The notes below the pieces were generated by a model that did not search any database, was not told the DNA's origin, and saw only the letters and a list, made by a program, of their open reading frames with translations. This document shows, in pieces, positions 53,385 to 62,494 of a stretch of DNA of 64,000 nt. The position numbers were made by a program, and so were the translations under genes. The stretch covers positions 372,001-436,000 of the forward strand of contig JWIT01000003.1 of NCBI GenBank assembly GCA_000949895.1. Direction: 5' to 3'. This DNA comes from Agrobacterium arsenijevicii. Its GTDB lineage: Bacteria > Pseudomonadota > Alphaproteobacteria > Rhizobiales > Rhizobiaceae. Position 1 is the first letter of the stretch, and every line of letters starts with the position of its first letter.

Positions 53385-54638
53385 ATGACCGATGCCAGCC
53401 AAGCCTGGGGTTCTGCGCCCAGCAAGCGTTTTGACACGATTGCCGAGACGTTTAGGGGGCTTTTTTCCGAAATTGGCAAAGACGCCATACGATACGATCT
53501 GGATCGCGAGCTTCGTTTTGATGACTATGAAGCTTTGAAAAAGGCTGGTTTTTCCAGGCTGCGCCTGCCGGAAAAATTTGGCGGCCTGGGTCTGACGCTT
53601 CCGGAGCTTTTTGGCCTGATCATCGAGCTGGCGGAAGCGGATCCCAACCTCACCAATGCTTACCGCAGCCACCTGGGGTTCACGGAGGATTTGCTCAATG
53701 CGACACCCTCCGCATGGCGGGATGGGTGGCTGGAGCGGATCGGACATGGCGAAACGATCGGCAGCGGCTTTTCGGAACTCGGAGATGCCCGGCTCGGAAC
53801 ATATTCCACCCAGCTCACCCGGGATGGTAGCGGTTGGCGGCTGAACGGTGAGAAATATTACACGACTGGCTCGCTCTACGCCGACTGGATTACGCTCGGG
53901 GCCGTGGATGGCGATGGCGTACCGGTTGGCGCGCTTGTGCCCACCAAGGCGAAGGGAGTTGAGATTCTCAACGACTGGGATGGTTTTGGACAGGCGCTGA
54001 CGGCCAGCGGCACGGCGCGTTTCACCGACGTGGCGATTTCCGAAGAGCTCATCAAGCCCAGCGCACTTCGTTTCAGCTATTCAGGCGGTTTCTTTCAACT
54101 CGTCCATCTGGCTTCACTCGCCGGTATCGGCCGCGCAGCCGCCGCCGATATTGCCCGCCATGTGTCGGAACGCAAACGGGTCTATCAGCGTAGCAACGCC
54201 TCGCGTTTTGCCGAAGACCCGCAAGTGCTTCAGGTGGTGGGACGGGTGAGGGGCGCGGCCTACAGCGCCGGCGTCATCGTGTTAAAAGCGGCAGAAGCTT
54301 TACAAGCGGCCTATGACGCCAATCTATCCGGAGATGAAGAGCGCATTGCTCTGGCAAACCGAAACGCAGACCTTGAAATTAGCCAATCGGTCACGGTCGT
54401 CAGCAACCTTATCCTCGATGCATCCACAGCCCTCTTCGATGCGCTTGGCGCTTCCGCGGCAAAACGCAGCAACGGTCTGGACCGCCACTGGCGAAACGCC
54501 CGCACCATAACCTCGCACAATCCCCGCATCTACCACGACCGCATTGTGGGAGATTTCGCCGTTAACGGCACCTCACCGGCTCCGCACGGAGGTGTTGGCA
54601 TAGCGCCGCGAACTGAGAGCGAAAAAACAGACGCATGA
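53385..54638 (+). CDS. Acyl-CoA-dehydrogenase-fold flavin monooxygenase (DszC/SfnB-like)
   Basis: 417 residues with the acyl-CoA dehydrogenase fold: RLRLPEKFGGLGLTLPELFG, the FMN/FAD-facing GSGFSELGDARLG segment and WRLNGEKYYTTGSLYADWI. The C-terminal HWRNARTITSHNPRIYHDRI is the pattern of the DszC/SfnB monooxygenase branch rather than of true dehydrogenases. Those enzymes oxygenate sulfur compounds using reduced flavin. No flavin reductase gene is next to it. It follows the triple rhodanese by 45 bases, supporting a desulfurization role. Confidence 0.86.
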   Translation: MTDASQAWGSAPSKRFDTIAETFRGLFSEIGKDAIRYDLDRELRFDDYEALKKAGFSRLRLPEKFGGLGLTLPELFGLIIELAEADPNLTNAYRSHLGFTEDLLNATPSAWRDGWLERIGHGETIGSGFSELGDARLGTYSTQLTRDGSGWRLNGEKYYTTGSLYADWITLGAVDGDGVPVGALVPTKAKGVEILNDWDGFGQALTASGTARFTDVAISEELIKPSALRFSYSGGFFQLVHLASLAGIGRAAAADIARHVSERKRVYQRSNASRFAEDPQVLQVVGRVRGAAYSAGVIVLKAAEALQAAYDANLSGDEERIALANRNADLEISQSVTVVSNLILDASTALFDALGASAAKRSNGLDRHWRNARTITSHNPRIYHDRIVGDFAVNGTSPAPHGGVGIAPRTESEKTDA

Positions 54639-54731
54639 GCAGGATGAAGCAATGGCGGGACTCGATCAGGCCCGGCCATGGTTCAGATAGATATTCGGAC
54701 GTGGCTCTCTCTTTCAAGCCTTCCATGCTCT

Positions 54732-54844
54732 CCCAACGACGCCAATCCGCAGGTGCATTTCGAGACGACCGGTCCGGAAAAATATGGCGGGATACCGAAG
54801 GGGACGTAGACATCCTTGTCGGCACGGTGGGTACGGGCGGCACG
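54732..54844 (+). pseudogene. Cysteine synthase (CysK-like) fragment with a frameshift
   Basis: Two adjoining frames give NPQVHFETTGPE (to 54779) and, after two extra bases, IWRDTEGDVDILVGTVGTGG (from 54782). Joined, this is the well-known central segment of O-acetylserine sulfhydrylase, including the GTGGT phosphate-binding loop. Sequence on both sides is unrelated, so only about 38 residues survive. It is a decayed relic. A 123-codon open frame (54635-55006) spans it but is not a real gene in my view. Loss of a cysteine synthase here fits a sulfur-assimilation origin for the cluster. Confidence 0.7.
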
Positions 54845-55002
54845 GTACCCTTGCTCTATCGTCGGCACCGAAACGCGCTTGTCGCGATCAATGGTGGTCT
54901 GGTCTATAACGGCTATCTCGATGTCGCCCGCCGCTTCTTTCTGAAGCCCCACGACGATCCGCCTCATCCCCGCCATCTCGAGCCGCCAGCCGATGCCGCG
55001 AC

Positions 55003-56049
55003 TTAAGCGTTTTTTTGCTCCGAGGGCAGAAGATCAGCGTGATGGGCACGAGCGACATCAGGGTGCGAGCGTAAACGGCTCTTCAGGTGGTTCTGGCCTA
55101 CTTCCCGGAAGATCGGGTTCAGCGGATCAACCGTGATACCGCGCTCCGAACGTTTCAGCTCATCCGGCAACTGGATGACCGGGATGGTGGCGTCATAGCG
55201 CGAGCCAAGGAAGAAGGCGACGGAGAAACGCTCCACGCCCGCAGGTGGCGCCACGACGTCATGCACGTCGGCCCGCACGAAGCCGTTGGTGGCGAGTTCC
55301 AGCAATTCACCGGTATTGATGATAAAGGTGCCGGGCACCGGCGGCGCCTCGATCCACTCGCCCGTTTCGGCTTGCACCCGTAGCCCCGGCGTCGTGTCCT
55401 GAAGAAGCACAGTGACGAAGCCGCCGTCCTTGTGCGCGCCAACACCCTGATCGGTTTCAGCGATATCTCGGCCCGGATAACGGATGATTTTCAGAAGCTG
55501 CGTCGGCTGCGGCTCGTAAATCTCGGCAAAGACATTTTCCCGCTGGCCGAGAGCCTCGGCAATCGCCTTCAGGAGATCAATGCCGATCCGCGTCACCTCC
55601 GCCTGATATTGCAGCAGCAGAGGTTTGAGTTCCGGCAAGGCTTCCGGCCATTGGTTGGGTCCGAACAGCCGCTTCCACGGCGGGGAGTCGGGACCGATTT
55701 TCACCGGTTCGCCTTCGGTATTGATATCGAGCTGTTCGCGCCAGTCGCGCTCACCGCGTGTGTGTTCCTGCCCGGCCCGGTTATAGCCACGGAAATGCGG
55801 TGATTTCACCATCTCGATCTTGAGCTTTTCCTCGAGCGGCAAGGCAAAAAAACGTTTCGAGGTTGATACAACGTCTTCAAGCAGCCGTGGATCGACACCA
55901 TGGCCAATGAGATAGAAGAAACCATGGTCATGCAGGACGCCGCGAAGGTCGCTGACAAAGGCAGCACGCTCCTCCGGCGAATGGAAACGGGAAAAGTCGA
56001 GAGTGGGCAGCGAAGTCGTATTTCCGAGGGGCGCAGTGTGTAATGTCAT
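55003..56049 (-). CDS. 2-oxoglutarate/Fe(II)-dependent oxygenase, isopenicillin-N-synthase-like
   Basis: A 348-residue double-stranded beta-helix enzyme. The N-terminal region has GFFYLIGHGVD, and iron ligands are His and Asp in GAHKDGGFVTVLLQD and His in RADVHDVVAP. The 2-oxoglutarate-binding Arg and Ser are in VERFSVAFFLG. It probably hydroxylates or oxidatively cleaves a small molecule such as an organosulfur or amino-acid compound. It is downstream of the 62-residue protein gene on the same strand, 82 bases away, and convergent with the monooxygenase. Confidence 0.9.
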   Translation of the reverse strand: MTLHTAPLGNTTSLPTLDFSRFHSPEERAAFVSDLRGVLHDHGFFYLIGHGVDPRLLEDVVSTSKRFFALPLEEKLKIEMVKSPHFRGYNRAGQEHTRGERDWREQLDINTEGEPVKIGPDSPPWKRLFGPNQWPEALPELKPLLLQYQAEVTRIGIDLLKAIAEALGQRENVFAEIYEPQPTQLLKIIRYPGRDIAETDQGVGAHKDGGFVTVLLQDTTPGLRVQAETGEWIEAPPVPGTFIINTGELLELATNGFVRADVHDVVAPPAGVERFSVAFFLGSRYDATIPVIQLPDELKRSERGITVDPLNPIFREVGQNHLKSRLRSHPDVARAHHADLLPSEQKNA

Positions 56050-56131
56050 GTCCTGTTTCCGGGTATTTTGAGTTTGCTCGTTTGGCCGGCACGCGGCGCT
56101 TACAATGGCCCCATCTGTTTCTTCGGCTCGT

Positions 56132-56320
56132 TCAGGCGGCCAGCGCCTGTCCTCCGCTCAGATGATCCCGGATCGCCGACGTCAGCTCCGTCACGCTGGA
56201 AAAATGCCGGTTATCCAGATCGATGACGTGGAATTTGACAGCGATAAACCGCAGCTTGTCGTCGTTCGGAACGGCGATGCCGACAGGCAGTCCCTGATAT
56301 TCGATCGTTTGTCTTTGCAT
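56132..56320 (-). CDS. Small conserved-looking protein (62 aa)
   Basis: The protein starts MQRQTIEYQGLPVGIAVPND and ends LTSAIRDHLSGGQALAA; it has a compact beta-beta-beta-helix look (LRFIAVKFHVIDLDNRHF). I recall similar short proteins in proteobacteria but know no function. The ATG ending at 56320 follows GGAGAAGCGAA. A longer frame up to 56470 is unlikely to be translated because its extra part is low-quality sequence. It precedes the oxygenase gene and probably shares its transcript. Confidence 0.65.
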   Translation of the reverse strand: MQRQTIEYQGLPVGIAVPNDDKLRFIAVKFHVIDLDNRHFSSVTELTSAIRDHLSGGQALAA

Positions 56321-56639
56321 TTCGCTTCTCCGTATGGTCAGGTTTTCTCGGTTGGCTGGCGGCCCGTCTTTCGACAGGGCCCGCATTCGTGGCGGAGAAA
56401 AGCGACAACACGATCCGGAGTTGTGGATACGATTTGATGTCGATGCAGACGAAATGGATGCAAAGGCCATATCCGAAATCCCTTAGCGTGATAATTTTCT
56501 ACAAAAAATATATACAAACATGACGCGAAAAACCACCGGATTTGACAGAGATATGGAAGAAAAATCTATACTTCTCCAAAATCAGGAGCATACGTAGGCA
56601 ACTATCTCAATAATTCCCATTATGGGGATTATCGTTCCT
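56321..56639. other. Promoter-containing intergenic region
   Basis: About 320 bases between the amino acid permease stop and the small protein start. The part from 56490 to 56600 is AT-rich (ATAATTTTCTACAAAAAATA and similar) and likely holds the promoter of the minus-strand small protein/oxygenase unit. No gene is seen. Confidence 0.4.
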
Positions 56640-57713
56640 TCAAGCCGGGTTCTTTCGCAGGAGGCGCTCCAGCCACAGGCTATACCGGGACGCGCCAAAG
56701 CAGATGGCGAAGTAAACGAGAGCCACAAGCAGATAGGCTTCGTTGTAAAATCCAAGCCAACCCGGATCGGTCGCCGCAGCGCGGGCGGCGTTAAGCAGGT
56801 CGAAGACGCCGATCACGGCGAGCAGGGACGTGGCCAGCAAAAATCCGATCGCCAGATTGACCATGCCGGGAATGACGATCCGCAATGCCTGGGGCAAGAC
56901 GACGAGATGCATGGTTCGCCAGTAACCGATCCCCAGCGCGGTCGCCGCCTCCTGTTGGCCGGATAGTATCGCCTGCAGGCCGGCACGCACGACTTCCGCA
57001 ACATAGGCGGCCCAGAATAGAGTGATCATGATCATCGCCCGGATCATCTTGTCGAACTGCGCATCCGGCAGCGCCATCGGCAGGATCAGCATGGCGACAT
57101 AAAGGATCGCGACCATGGGCGTGCCGCGCATTACCTCAATGTAGACGATGGAAAGGGTGCGCAGCCCTCCAAGTCTGGAGCGGCGGGCGAGCGCCAAAAG
57201 GATTGCGAGCGGCGTCGCAGCCGCAAAGCAGATGGCCCAGACGAAAAGTGTCACCGGCAAGCCGCCCCATTGGTTGGACGGAACAGGTGGGCTACCAAAA
57301 CCGCCTGTCAGCAACATCCAGCAAACCAGAGCAGCAACCGGCCAGACCAGCAGCAACTCCTTGCGCCAAAAACGCGGGAGCGCGCTTGTGACGAGCAGGG
57401 CCGCAAGAATGAGGATGACGAGGGCCGGGCGCCATTGGAGTTCCGGCGGGTAGAAGGCAAACAGGATGAAGCGCAGCTTGGCGGTTATGAAAGCCCAACA
57501 GGCGCCATCACGCATTGCGCAATCCGCTGATGTTCCACTCCATGTCGCGTCAAGCAGAGCCCACCGGGCAAGAGGTGGCAGAAGCCATGCCAATGCTGCC
57601 AGCGTCAGAAGTGTAACGATAGTGTTGGGAAGCGTGCCAAGGAGGCCAATTCGCAACTTGGTGAGTGGTGCCTGAACCGGCTGTCGGGAGATGTTTCCGG
57701 CGGGCTTGGTCAT
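56640..57713 (-). CDS. Amino acid ABC transporter permease (AapM/HisM-type)
   Basis: 357 residues. It has a long N-terminal membrane part and the PAAT-family EAA region ALGIGYWRTMHLVVLPQALRIVIPGMVNL, preceded by RGTPMVAILYVAM and VAEVVRAGLQAILSGQQEAA. The size and large loop after helix 1 fit the AapM/BztC type. It overlaps the AapQ-like gene by 4 bases (ATGA). The cognate ATPase gene is not found downstream. Confidence 0.93.
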   Translation of the reverse strand: MTKPAGNISRQPVQAPLTKLRIGLLGTLPNTIVTLLTLAALAWLLPPLARWALLDATWSGTSADCAMRDGACWAFITAKLRFILFAFYPPELQWRPALVILILAALLVTSALPRFWRKELLLVWPVAALVCWMLLTGGFGSPPVPSNQWGGLPVTLFVWAICFAAATPLAILLALARRSRLGGLRTLSIVYIEVMRGTPMVAILYVAMLILPMALPDAQFDKMIRAMIMITLFWAAYVAEVVRAGLQAILSGQQEAATALGIGYWRTMHLVVLPQALRIVIPGMVNLAIGFLLATSLLAVIGVFDLLNAARAAATDPGWLGFYNEAYLLVALVYFAICFGASRYSLWLERLLRKNPA

Positions 57714-58894
57714 CGTGTCGTTCCCTTCAGCGCAACCCGCCTGTTGTATTGATTCATGAGCGCGGAAACGATCAGGTTGATACTGAGATAGGTGCCGATA
57801 AGGATCATGAGCGCTTCCAGCGACTGGCCGGTTGTATTGGCGGTGGTGTTGACGATGCTAACGAGGTCCGGGTAACCGATCGCGACCGCGAGACTGGAAT
57901 CCTTGGTCAGGTCGAGATAGCTCGATGTGGTGAGCGGTGTGATGACGCGCAGCGCTTGCGGAAGCACGATCAGCCGCATGATCTGTCCATTGTGCAGACC
58001 AAGCGCGCGGGCGGCCTCCCACTGGCCGCGATTGACCGACTGGATGCCAGCCCGGACGATCTCTGCGATTGCTGCGGAAAATTTGACGATCAGACCCGTC
58101 AGCAGCGCTGCAAATTCCGGGGTTAGATTATATCCGCCTCGAATGTTGAAACCGGCCAGCGCGGGCGTTTCAAGCGTGAGGTTCGCGCCTAGCGCGTGGA
58201 AAATGGCGAGGGTCGCAGCGAGAATGGCGACTATGCCGATGGCCATTGTGCGAACATTCAACCTTTTCAAACACGACAATGCGAAGAGCAGAAGGCCGAT
58301 GGCAATGACAAGGATGGCCAGAACGACCGGTCCGGCGAGCGGGAGACCCTCCATAGAGACCGTTGGCACATAGACGCCGCGACTGGTCAGGTAGATCGAT
58401 CCGAGCAATGCGCTCGCCTGGCGCGGCGCCGGAAACGCCTTGGCGAGCGAAATCCAGAAGAACAGTTGCAGCAGGAACGGCGTATTGCGGATCAACTCCA
58501 CATACCATCGCACGAGGGAGGCGAGGAGCAGGTTTCCGGACAGGCCTGCAACGCCGAGGATCACACCGAGAATGGTCGCGAATATGCAGCCGAACAGCGC
58601 CACTTTCAGCGTGTTGAGCAGGCCAGCGAGCATGGCGCGAAGGTAGGGATCGCCGGCGGCGAAAGCGATCGGACTTTCGCCGATTTCGAAGTTCGCCGAA
58701 CGCCAGAGGAAATCAAAGCCGGGTGAAACGCCGATGCGTGTCATCGTCGTCGTCACGTTAATCCCGAGATAGACGAGCAATGCGACGAACGATGCGATGA
58801 TTGCCAATTGAGCGATGGGGCGATGACCCCACCACATGAGGAGCCGACGATAAATGCCGGGCCTTCGAGGGCCCGGCGCTACAATTATGGACAT
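57710..58894 (-). CDS. Amino acid ABC transporter permease (AapQ/HisQ-type)
   Basis: 394 residues, the usual AapQ size. It starts with a basic lead and the first helix AIIASFVALLVYLGINV, and has the family segments RWYVELIRNTPFLLQLFFW, IVRAGIQSVNRGQWEAARAL and the EAA loop GLHNGQIMRLIVLPQALRV. It forms a heterodimer with the following permease. It lies 21 bases downstream of the binding protein gene. Confidence 0.93.
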   Translation of the reverse strand: MSIIVAPGPRRPGIYRRLLMWWGHRPIAQLAIIASFVALLVYLGINVTTTMTRIGVSPGFDFLWRSANFEIGESPIAFAAGDPYLRAMLAGLLNTLKVALFGCIFATILGVILGVAGLSGNLLLASLVRWYVELIRNTPFLLQLFFWISLAKAFPAPRQASALLGSIYLTSRGVYVPTVSMEGLPLAGPVVLAILVIAIGLLLFALSCLKRLNVRTMAIGIVAILAATLAIFHALGANLTLETPALAGFNIRGGYNLTPEFAALLTGLIVKFSAAIAEIVRAGIQSVNRGQWEAARALGLHNGQIMRLIVLPQALRVITPLTTSSYLDLTKDSSLAVAIGYPDLVSIVNTTANTTGQSLEALMILIGTYLSINLIVSALMNQYNRRVALKGTTR

Positions 58895-58915
58895 CTGTGA
58901 AGGCTCTCGGCCGTC

Positions 58916-59947
58916 TCAGCGGAAGGGTGGTGAATAGAGCAGGCCGCCATCCGTCCACAGACGGTTGTAGCCGCGATCCCAGCCGAGCGGCTTCAGATGT
59001 CGGTCGAAGATTTCACCATAGTTGCCGACTGTCTTGATGATGTTGTAGGCCCATTTTGGATCAAGGCCGATCGCCTCTGCAAGCGAAGGATCGACACCGA
59101 GGAAGCGCTGGATCGCCGGGTCCGGAGACTTCAGAAACTCATCGACATTCTTCGAGGTAATGCCCCATTCTTCAGCCTGGATGGTGGCGTTGACGGTCCA
59201 GTTCACGATTTCGAACCAGCGGTCGTCACCGCCAGCAATGGCGGGTGCCAGTGGCTCTTTCGACAGCCGCTCGGGCAGGACGACATAGTCGTCGGGTTTC
59301 TTCAACTGGGTGCGCTTGCCGACCAGATCGGACGAATCCTGCGTGATGGCGTCGACGCGGCCGGACTCCAGCGCTGCGATAAACTGTCCGGTGTCCTCGA
59401 TCGTCACCGGAGTGAACTTCTTGCCGGTCTTGCGGAAGAAGTCGGCGACGTTGAGTTCGCCGGTCGTGCCGCTCTGAGCGCCGATGGTGGCGCCATCGAG
59501 ATCGGCGGCCTTGGTGACGCCGAGGTCTTTACGAACCAGAATGCCCTGGCCGTCATAGAAAATCGTTGGACCGAAGTGGAAGCCCAGTTTGAAGGCACGG
59601 GTAACGGTGACCGTGACGCCGGAAAGCAGGATATCGAATTCGCCGCTCTGCAGCGCAGGCAAACGCTGCTGGGGGGAGGAGTTGGTGAATTCAACCTTGT
59701 CCGGATTGCCGAAGACGGCGATGGACAGCGCGCGGCCATAATCGATGAAGAAACCTTGCCAGCGGCCATTGCTGTCCGGTGAAAAGAAGCCCGGCGTGGT
59801 GCCAACACCGACCTTGATCGTGCCGCGCTGATTGATCTTGTCGAGTGTCGGACCGGCATGAGCGGTCCCGGACAATGCTGCACTCGCAAGCAGTGCAGCA
59901 GCAATGGCCGACTTGATGAAGCCGCCGATAAATCCCTGAGATGACAT
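58916..59947 (-). CDS. Amino acid ABC transporter substrate-binding protein (AapJ-like)
   Basis: 343 residues with a signal peptide ending SGTAHAG. It is an SBP family 3 protein: IKVGVGTTPGFFSPDSNGRWQGFFIDYGRAL, VEFTNSSPQQRLPALQSGEFDILLSG and GATIGAQSGTTGELN. It delivers an amino acid or related compound to the AapQM-like permeases. It heads a three-gene operon. Closeness to the organosulfur genes suggests a sulfur amino acid or derivative, but this is inference only. Confidence 0.93.
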   Translation of the reverse strand: MSSQGFIGGFIKSAIAAALLASAALSGTAHAGPTLDKINQRGTIKVGVGTTPGFFSPDSNGRWQGFFIDYGRALSIAVFGNPDKVEFTNSSPQQRLPALQSGEFDILLSGVTVTVTRAFKLGFHFGPTIFYDGQGILVRKDLGVTKAADLDGATIGAQSGTTGELNVADFFRKTGKKFTPVTIEDTGQFIAALESGRVDAITQDSSDLVGKRTQLKKPDDYVVLPERLSKEPLAPAIAGGDDRWFEIVNWTVNATIQAEEWGITSKNVDEFLKSPDPAIQRFLGVDPSLAEAIGLDPKWAYNIIKTVGNYGEIFDRHLKPLGWDRGYNRLWTDGGLLYSPPFR

Positions 59948-60280
59948 TTAAAAATGCTCCTGATGATGATCAGGTTCACCGCCCGCCGATTGATCCCCCG
60001 GTGGGCCGAAACCTGATATAATAGTAATTTTATGGATTTTATAAACGAGGGATCGATTGCCCAGATTCCGGGCATTTGGAAAAGGCAATTGCTTATTTTT
60101 CGGATTGTCAGCACGGAGTTACTCCGAGGCGCGCTCAATGGAGGCAAGGAGCGTCCAGCTCGAACCGGAACGGCAGCGACGCATTGGCGGTTTCGGTATC
60201 CGCAGTCGGATTGACCGAGGCATCGTCTCGTTTGATGTTGGCGAAAGGCTCCGCCCGACGCCGTCAAGGTGATTGAAAGC
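59948..60280. other. Promoter-containing intergenic region
   Basis: About 330 bases between the LacI gene stop and the amino acid importer. It includes an AT-rich stretch (about 60010-60050) and TATAAT on the plus strand at 60017-60022 without a clear -35 partner. I see no gene. The importer promoter on the minus strand must lie here. Confidence 0.4.
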
Positions 60281-61324
60281 TCACGCTGGCTTCTGTGGTG
60301 TCTCTGCGCAGGATTGCCGCAGGATCACTTCTGTCGGCACGATGATCGAGCGCGCATCCTCGCCAATTTTTCCATCGATACGGTGCAGTAGCAAATCGAC
60401 CGATTGTTGTCCGAGAGCGGTCAAATCCCACCGGATTGTCGTAATCGGCGGCTCATGGGATTGCGCCACTTCGGTGTCACCAAAGCTGACGACCGATATA
60501 TCTTTCGGGATGCTCAGGCCGCGGGAACGGATGGCGCGCAATGCGCCGGAAAGTGCCTGACTACCGGGCGTCATGATGGCGGTCGGCGGCTCCGGGCTCA
60601 TGAGGAGGGCAAGGGTTGCGGCGTAAGCTTCCGTGCTTGTGCGACACTCCGGACGAATGAGGCAGCCTGAAAAATCCAGCCCGGCTTCACTATAGGCCTG
60701 CTGCATGCCGGCAACCCGCTCAAGCCCCGGGCGCAGGTAACCCGCAGCGGTGAGCACACCGATACGACGATGCCCGAGACTGATAAGATAACGTGCGGCG
60801 GCATGCGTGCCACCGCGATGATCCACCGTGACGTTATCGATTTCTGCTGGCGCCTGACGATCCAGAATAACGACCGGCGCATCCAGAGCCTCAAGCGATT
60901 GGGCGAGATCGGGGTGGGTTTCTTCGCCAAAACAGATCACCGCACCATCGATGCGTTTTTCACGCAGCAGTGAAAGCAGCTCCTGCTCCCGTCGCGGATC
61001 TTCGCGGGTGCTGGCCATCAGCAGCGTATAACCGGCCTGTGCCAGCCTGGCTTCGGCGCCAGCCACCACATGCACGTAGAGGAGATTGACAAAATCGCCC
61101 ACAAAGAAACCGATCAGCCGGGTCGCTTCGAGTGATTTTGTCGGCGTACGCCCGTGGGGCTGGTAATCAAGCTCTTTCACCGAGGCGAGGACACGCTTGC
61201 GCAGGGCATCGCTCACTCTGGCGCTACCGGCAACCACACGGGAAACGGTGCCAATGGAAACATTGGCATGTTTCGCCACGTCCTGAATTGTTGCCCGCTC
61301 CGGTCTGCCTGTCGTATCGTTCAT
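60281..61324 (-). CDS. LacI family transcriptional regulator
   Basis: 347 residues. The helix-turn-helix is ATIQDVAKHANVSIGTVSRVV (about 11-31, final SRVVAG), then the hinge and the sugar-binding domain with RYLISLGHRRIGVLTAAGYL, PTAIMTPGSQALSGAL and ISVVSFGDTEVAQ. It probably regulates the serine hydrolase gene upstream and the divergent sugar-acid genes. The start at 61324 (MNDTTGRPERA) follows TTGGAAAGG. Confidence 0.92.
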   Translation of the reverse strand: MNDTTGRPERATIQDVAKHANVSIGTVSRVVAGSARVSDALRKRVLASVKELDYQPHGRTPTKSLEATRLIGFFVGDFVNLLYVHVVAGAEARLAQAGYTLLMASTREDPRREQELLSLLREKRIDGAVICFGEETHPDLAQSLEALDAPVVILDRQAPAEIDNVTVDHRGGTHAAARYLISLGHRRIGVLTAAGYLRPGLERVAGMQQAYSEAGLDFSGCLIRPECRTSTEAYAATLALLMSPEPPTAIMTPGSQALSGALRAIRSRGLSIPKDISVVSFGDTEVAQSHEPPITTIRWDLTALGQQSVDLLLHRIDGKIGEDARSIIVPTEVILRQSCAETPQKPA

Positions 61325-61378
61325 GCGCGCCTTTCCAAGGGGTCGGTCAAACCTGTACACCCGGTTCCCGGATGAAAA

Positions 61379-62494
61379 TCAACCATCTTCCAGCGCGCTG
61401 GAGATACGCGCGAGAATATCGTCGCGCTGCGCGACATCGTACCAGCGCAGAACCACGACCAGATCCTTTGCCGAATCCGCGACCACGAGATTGGATATTC
61501 CCGAGCCCCATATCGCATCTGGTGAAAGACCGGGAATAGTACCACCCGCATTGGTCCACCACATCAAGCCGAATGAGGGGTTGAGCAACGTGGGCACCGC
61601 GACCTGCTGAAACCATGCCTGCGGTAGAATGGTTTTGCCATTCCAGTCACCCTTGCGGGCATGAAGCAGCGCCAGACGGGCGAGATCGAAGGCGGATATG
61701 ATCAGTCCTCCGCCCCAGTGGCCGCCGCCCGCGACAACAGCGACCGTCTTTCCATCAATCTCGATGCTGGATGTGTCATATCCATGCCAGCGCCAATCGC
61801 TGGATGCGCCTATCGGATCCATTATTTCCCGACGAAAGACGTCTTCGAGATTTTCACGGAAAAGCAATGTCAGTGCGAAGGCCAGAACATTGACCCTGAC
61901 GTCATTGAACTCCCAGTAGCCACCCGGCTCGAATGTCGGTCTCGGTGTTCCCTTCTTCGGGGCATCGGCGCGCTTGGGCACAGCGCGGTTCCAGTCAATG
62001 CTATCCGGGATACCCCAAAGCCTGCCGCGCCACTCGCTGGTCATGGTCAGAAGATGGCGCCACGTTACCGTGCCGTTCGGTGCTTCGGAAAAAGCTACGG
62101 TATCGACCGATGCTGCGACTGTATCGTCAAGTGATCCGATCAGGCCGCGAGACAGCGCCAGTCCGGTCAAAGTCGATAATGCACCCTTGGTCACACTGAA
62201 GGCCGTATCGGCGCGGTCCGGAGTTCCCCAATATGCGGCGATCTCGCCGCAGTGCAGGACAAGGCCTGTCGCCGGTCCACGCGGTGGCAAAGGTCCGGCC
62301 AAGCGGCCATGTTCGCCTTCCTCATATTCGATGAGGTTTTCGTCTAGCTTGAAGGATGCAATGTCCACCGGCAGATGCGTTTCCCATCCAGTCACGACAT
62401 CAACGACTGGCCGAAGTCGGGGATCGGCAACGAATATTTCATTAGCCGGCGAATCGCCCTCCGAAGATTGCTGCAGAATGGTGGTGTCGGACAT
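61379..62494 (-). CDS. Class C beta-lactamase-fold serine hydrolase
   Basis: 371 residues, no signal peptide. The nucleophile motif SVTK (Ser100, Lys103) and the YxN-type segment YWEFNDVRVNVLAF mark the beta-lactamase/esterase family (COG1680). A glycine-rich GGGHWGGGL replaces the usual third-motif KTG/HxG. Lack of a leader suggests a cytoplasmic esterase, lactonase or peptidase rather than a resistance enzyme. The start at 62494 (MSDTTI) follows GGGAGA at 7 bases. It lies 54 bases upstream of the LacI gene on the same strand. Confidence 0.85.
   Translation of the reverse strand: MSDTTILQQSSEGDSPANEIFVADPRLRPVVDVVTGWETHLPVDIASFKLDENLIEYEEGEHGRLAGPLPPRGPATGLVLHCGEIAAYWGTPDRADTAFSVTKGALSTLTGLALSRGLIGSLDDTVAASVDTVAFSEAPNGTVTWRHLLTMTSEWRGRLWGIPDSIDWNRAVPKRADAPKKGTPRPTFEPGGYWEFNDVRVNVLAFALTLLFRENLEDVFRREIMDPIGASSDWRWHGYDTSSIEIDGKTVAVVAGGGHWGGGLIISAFDLARLALLHARKGDWNGKTILPQAWFQQVAVPTLLNPSFGLMWWTNAGGTIPGLSPDAIWGSGISNLVVADSAKDLVVVLRWYDVAQRDDILARISSALEDG

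Noticed and set aside
54635-55006. A 123-codon gene directly after the monooxygenase, with ATGA overlap
   Set aside because: Only its middle resembles a protein, and that is the CysK fragment after a frameshift; the remainder matches nothing I know. Treated as relic sequence.
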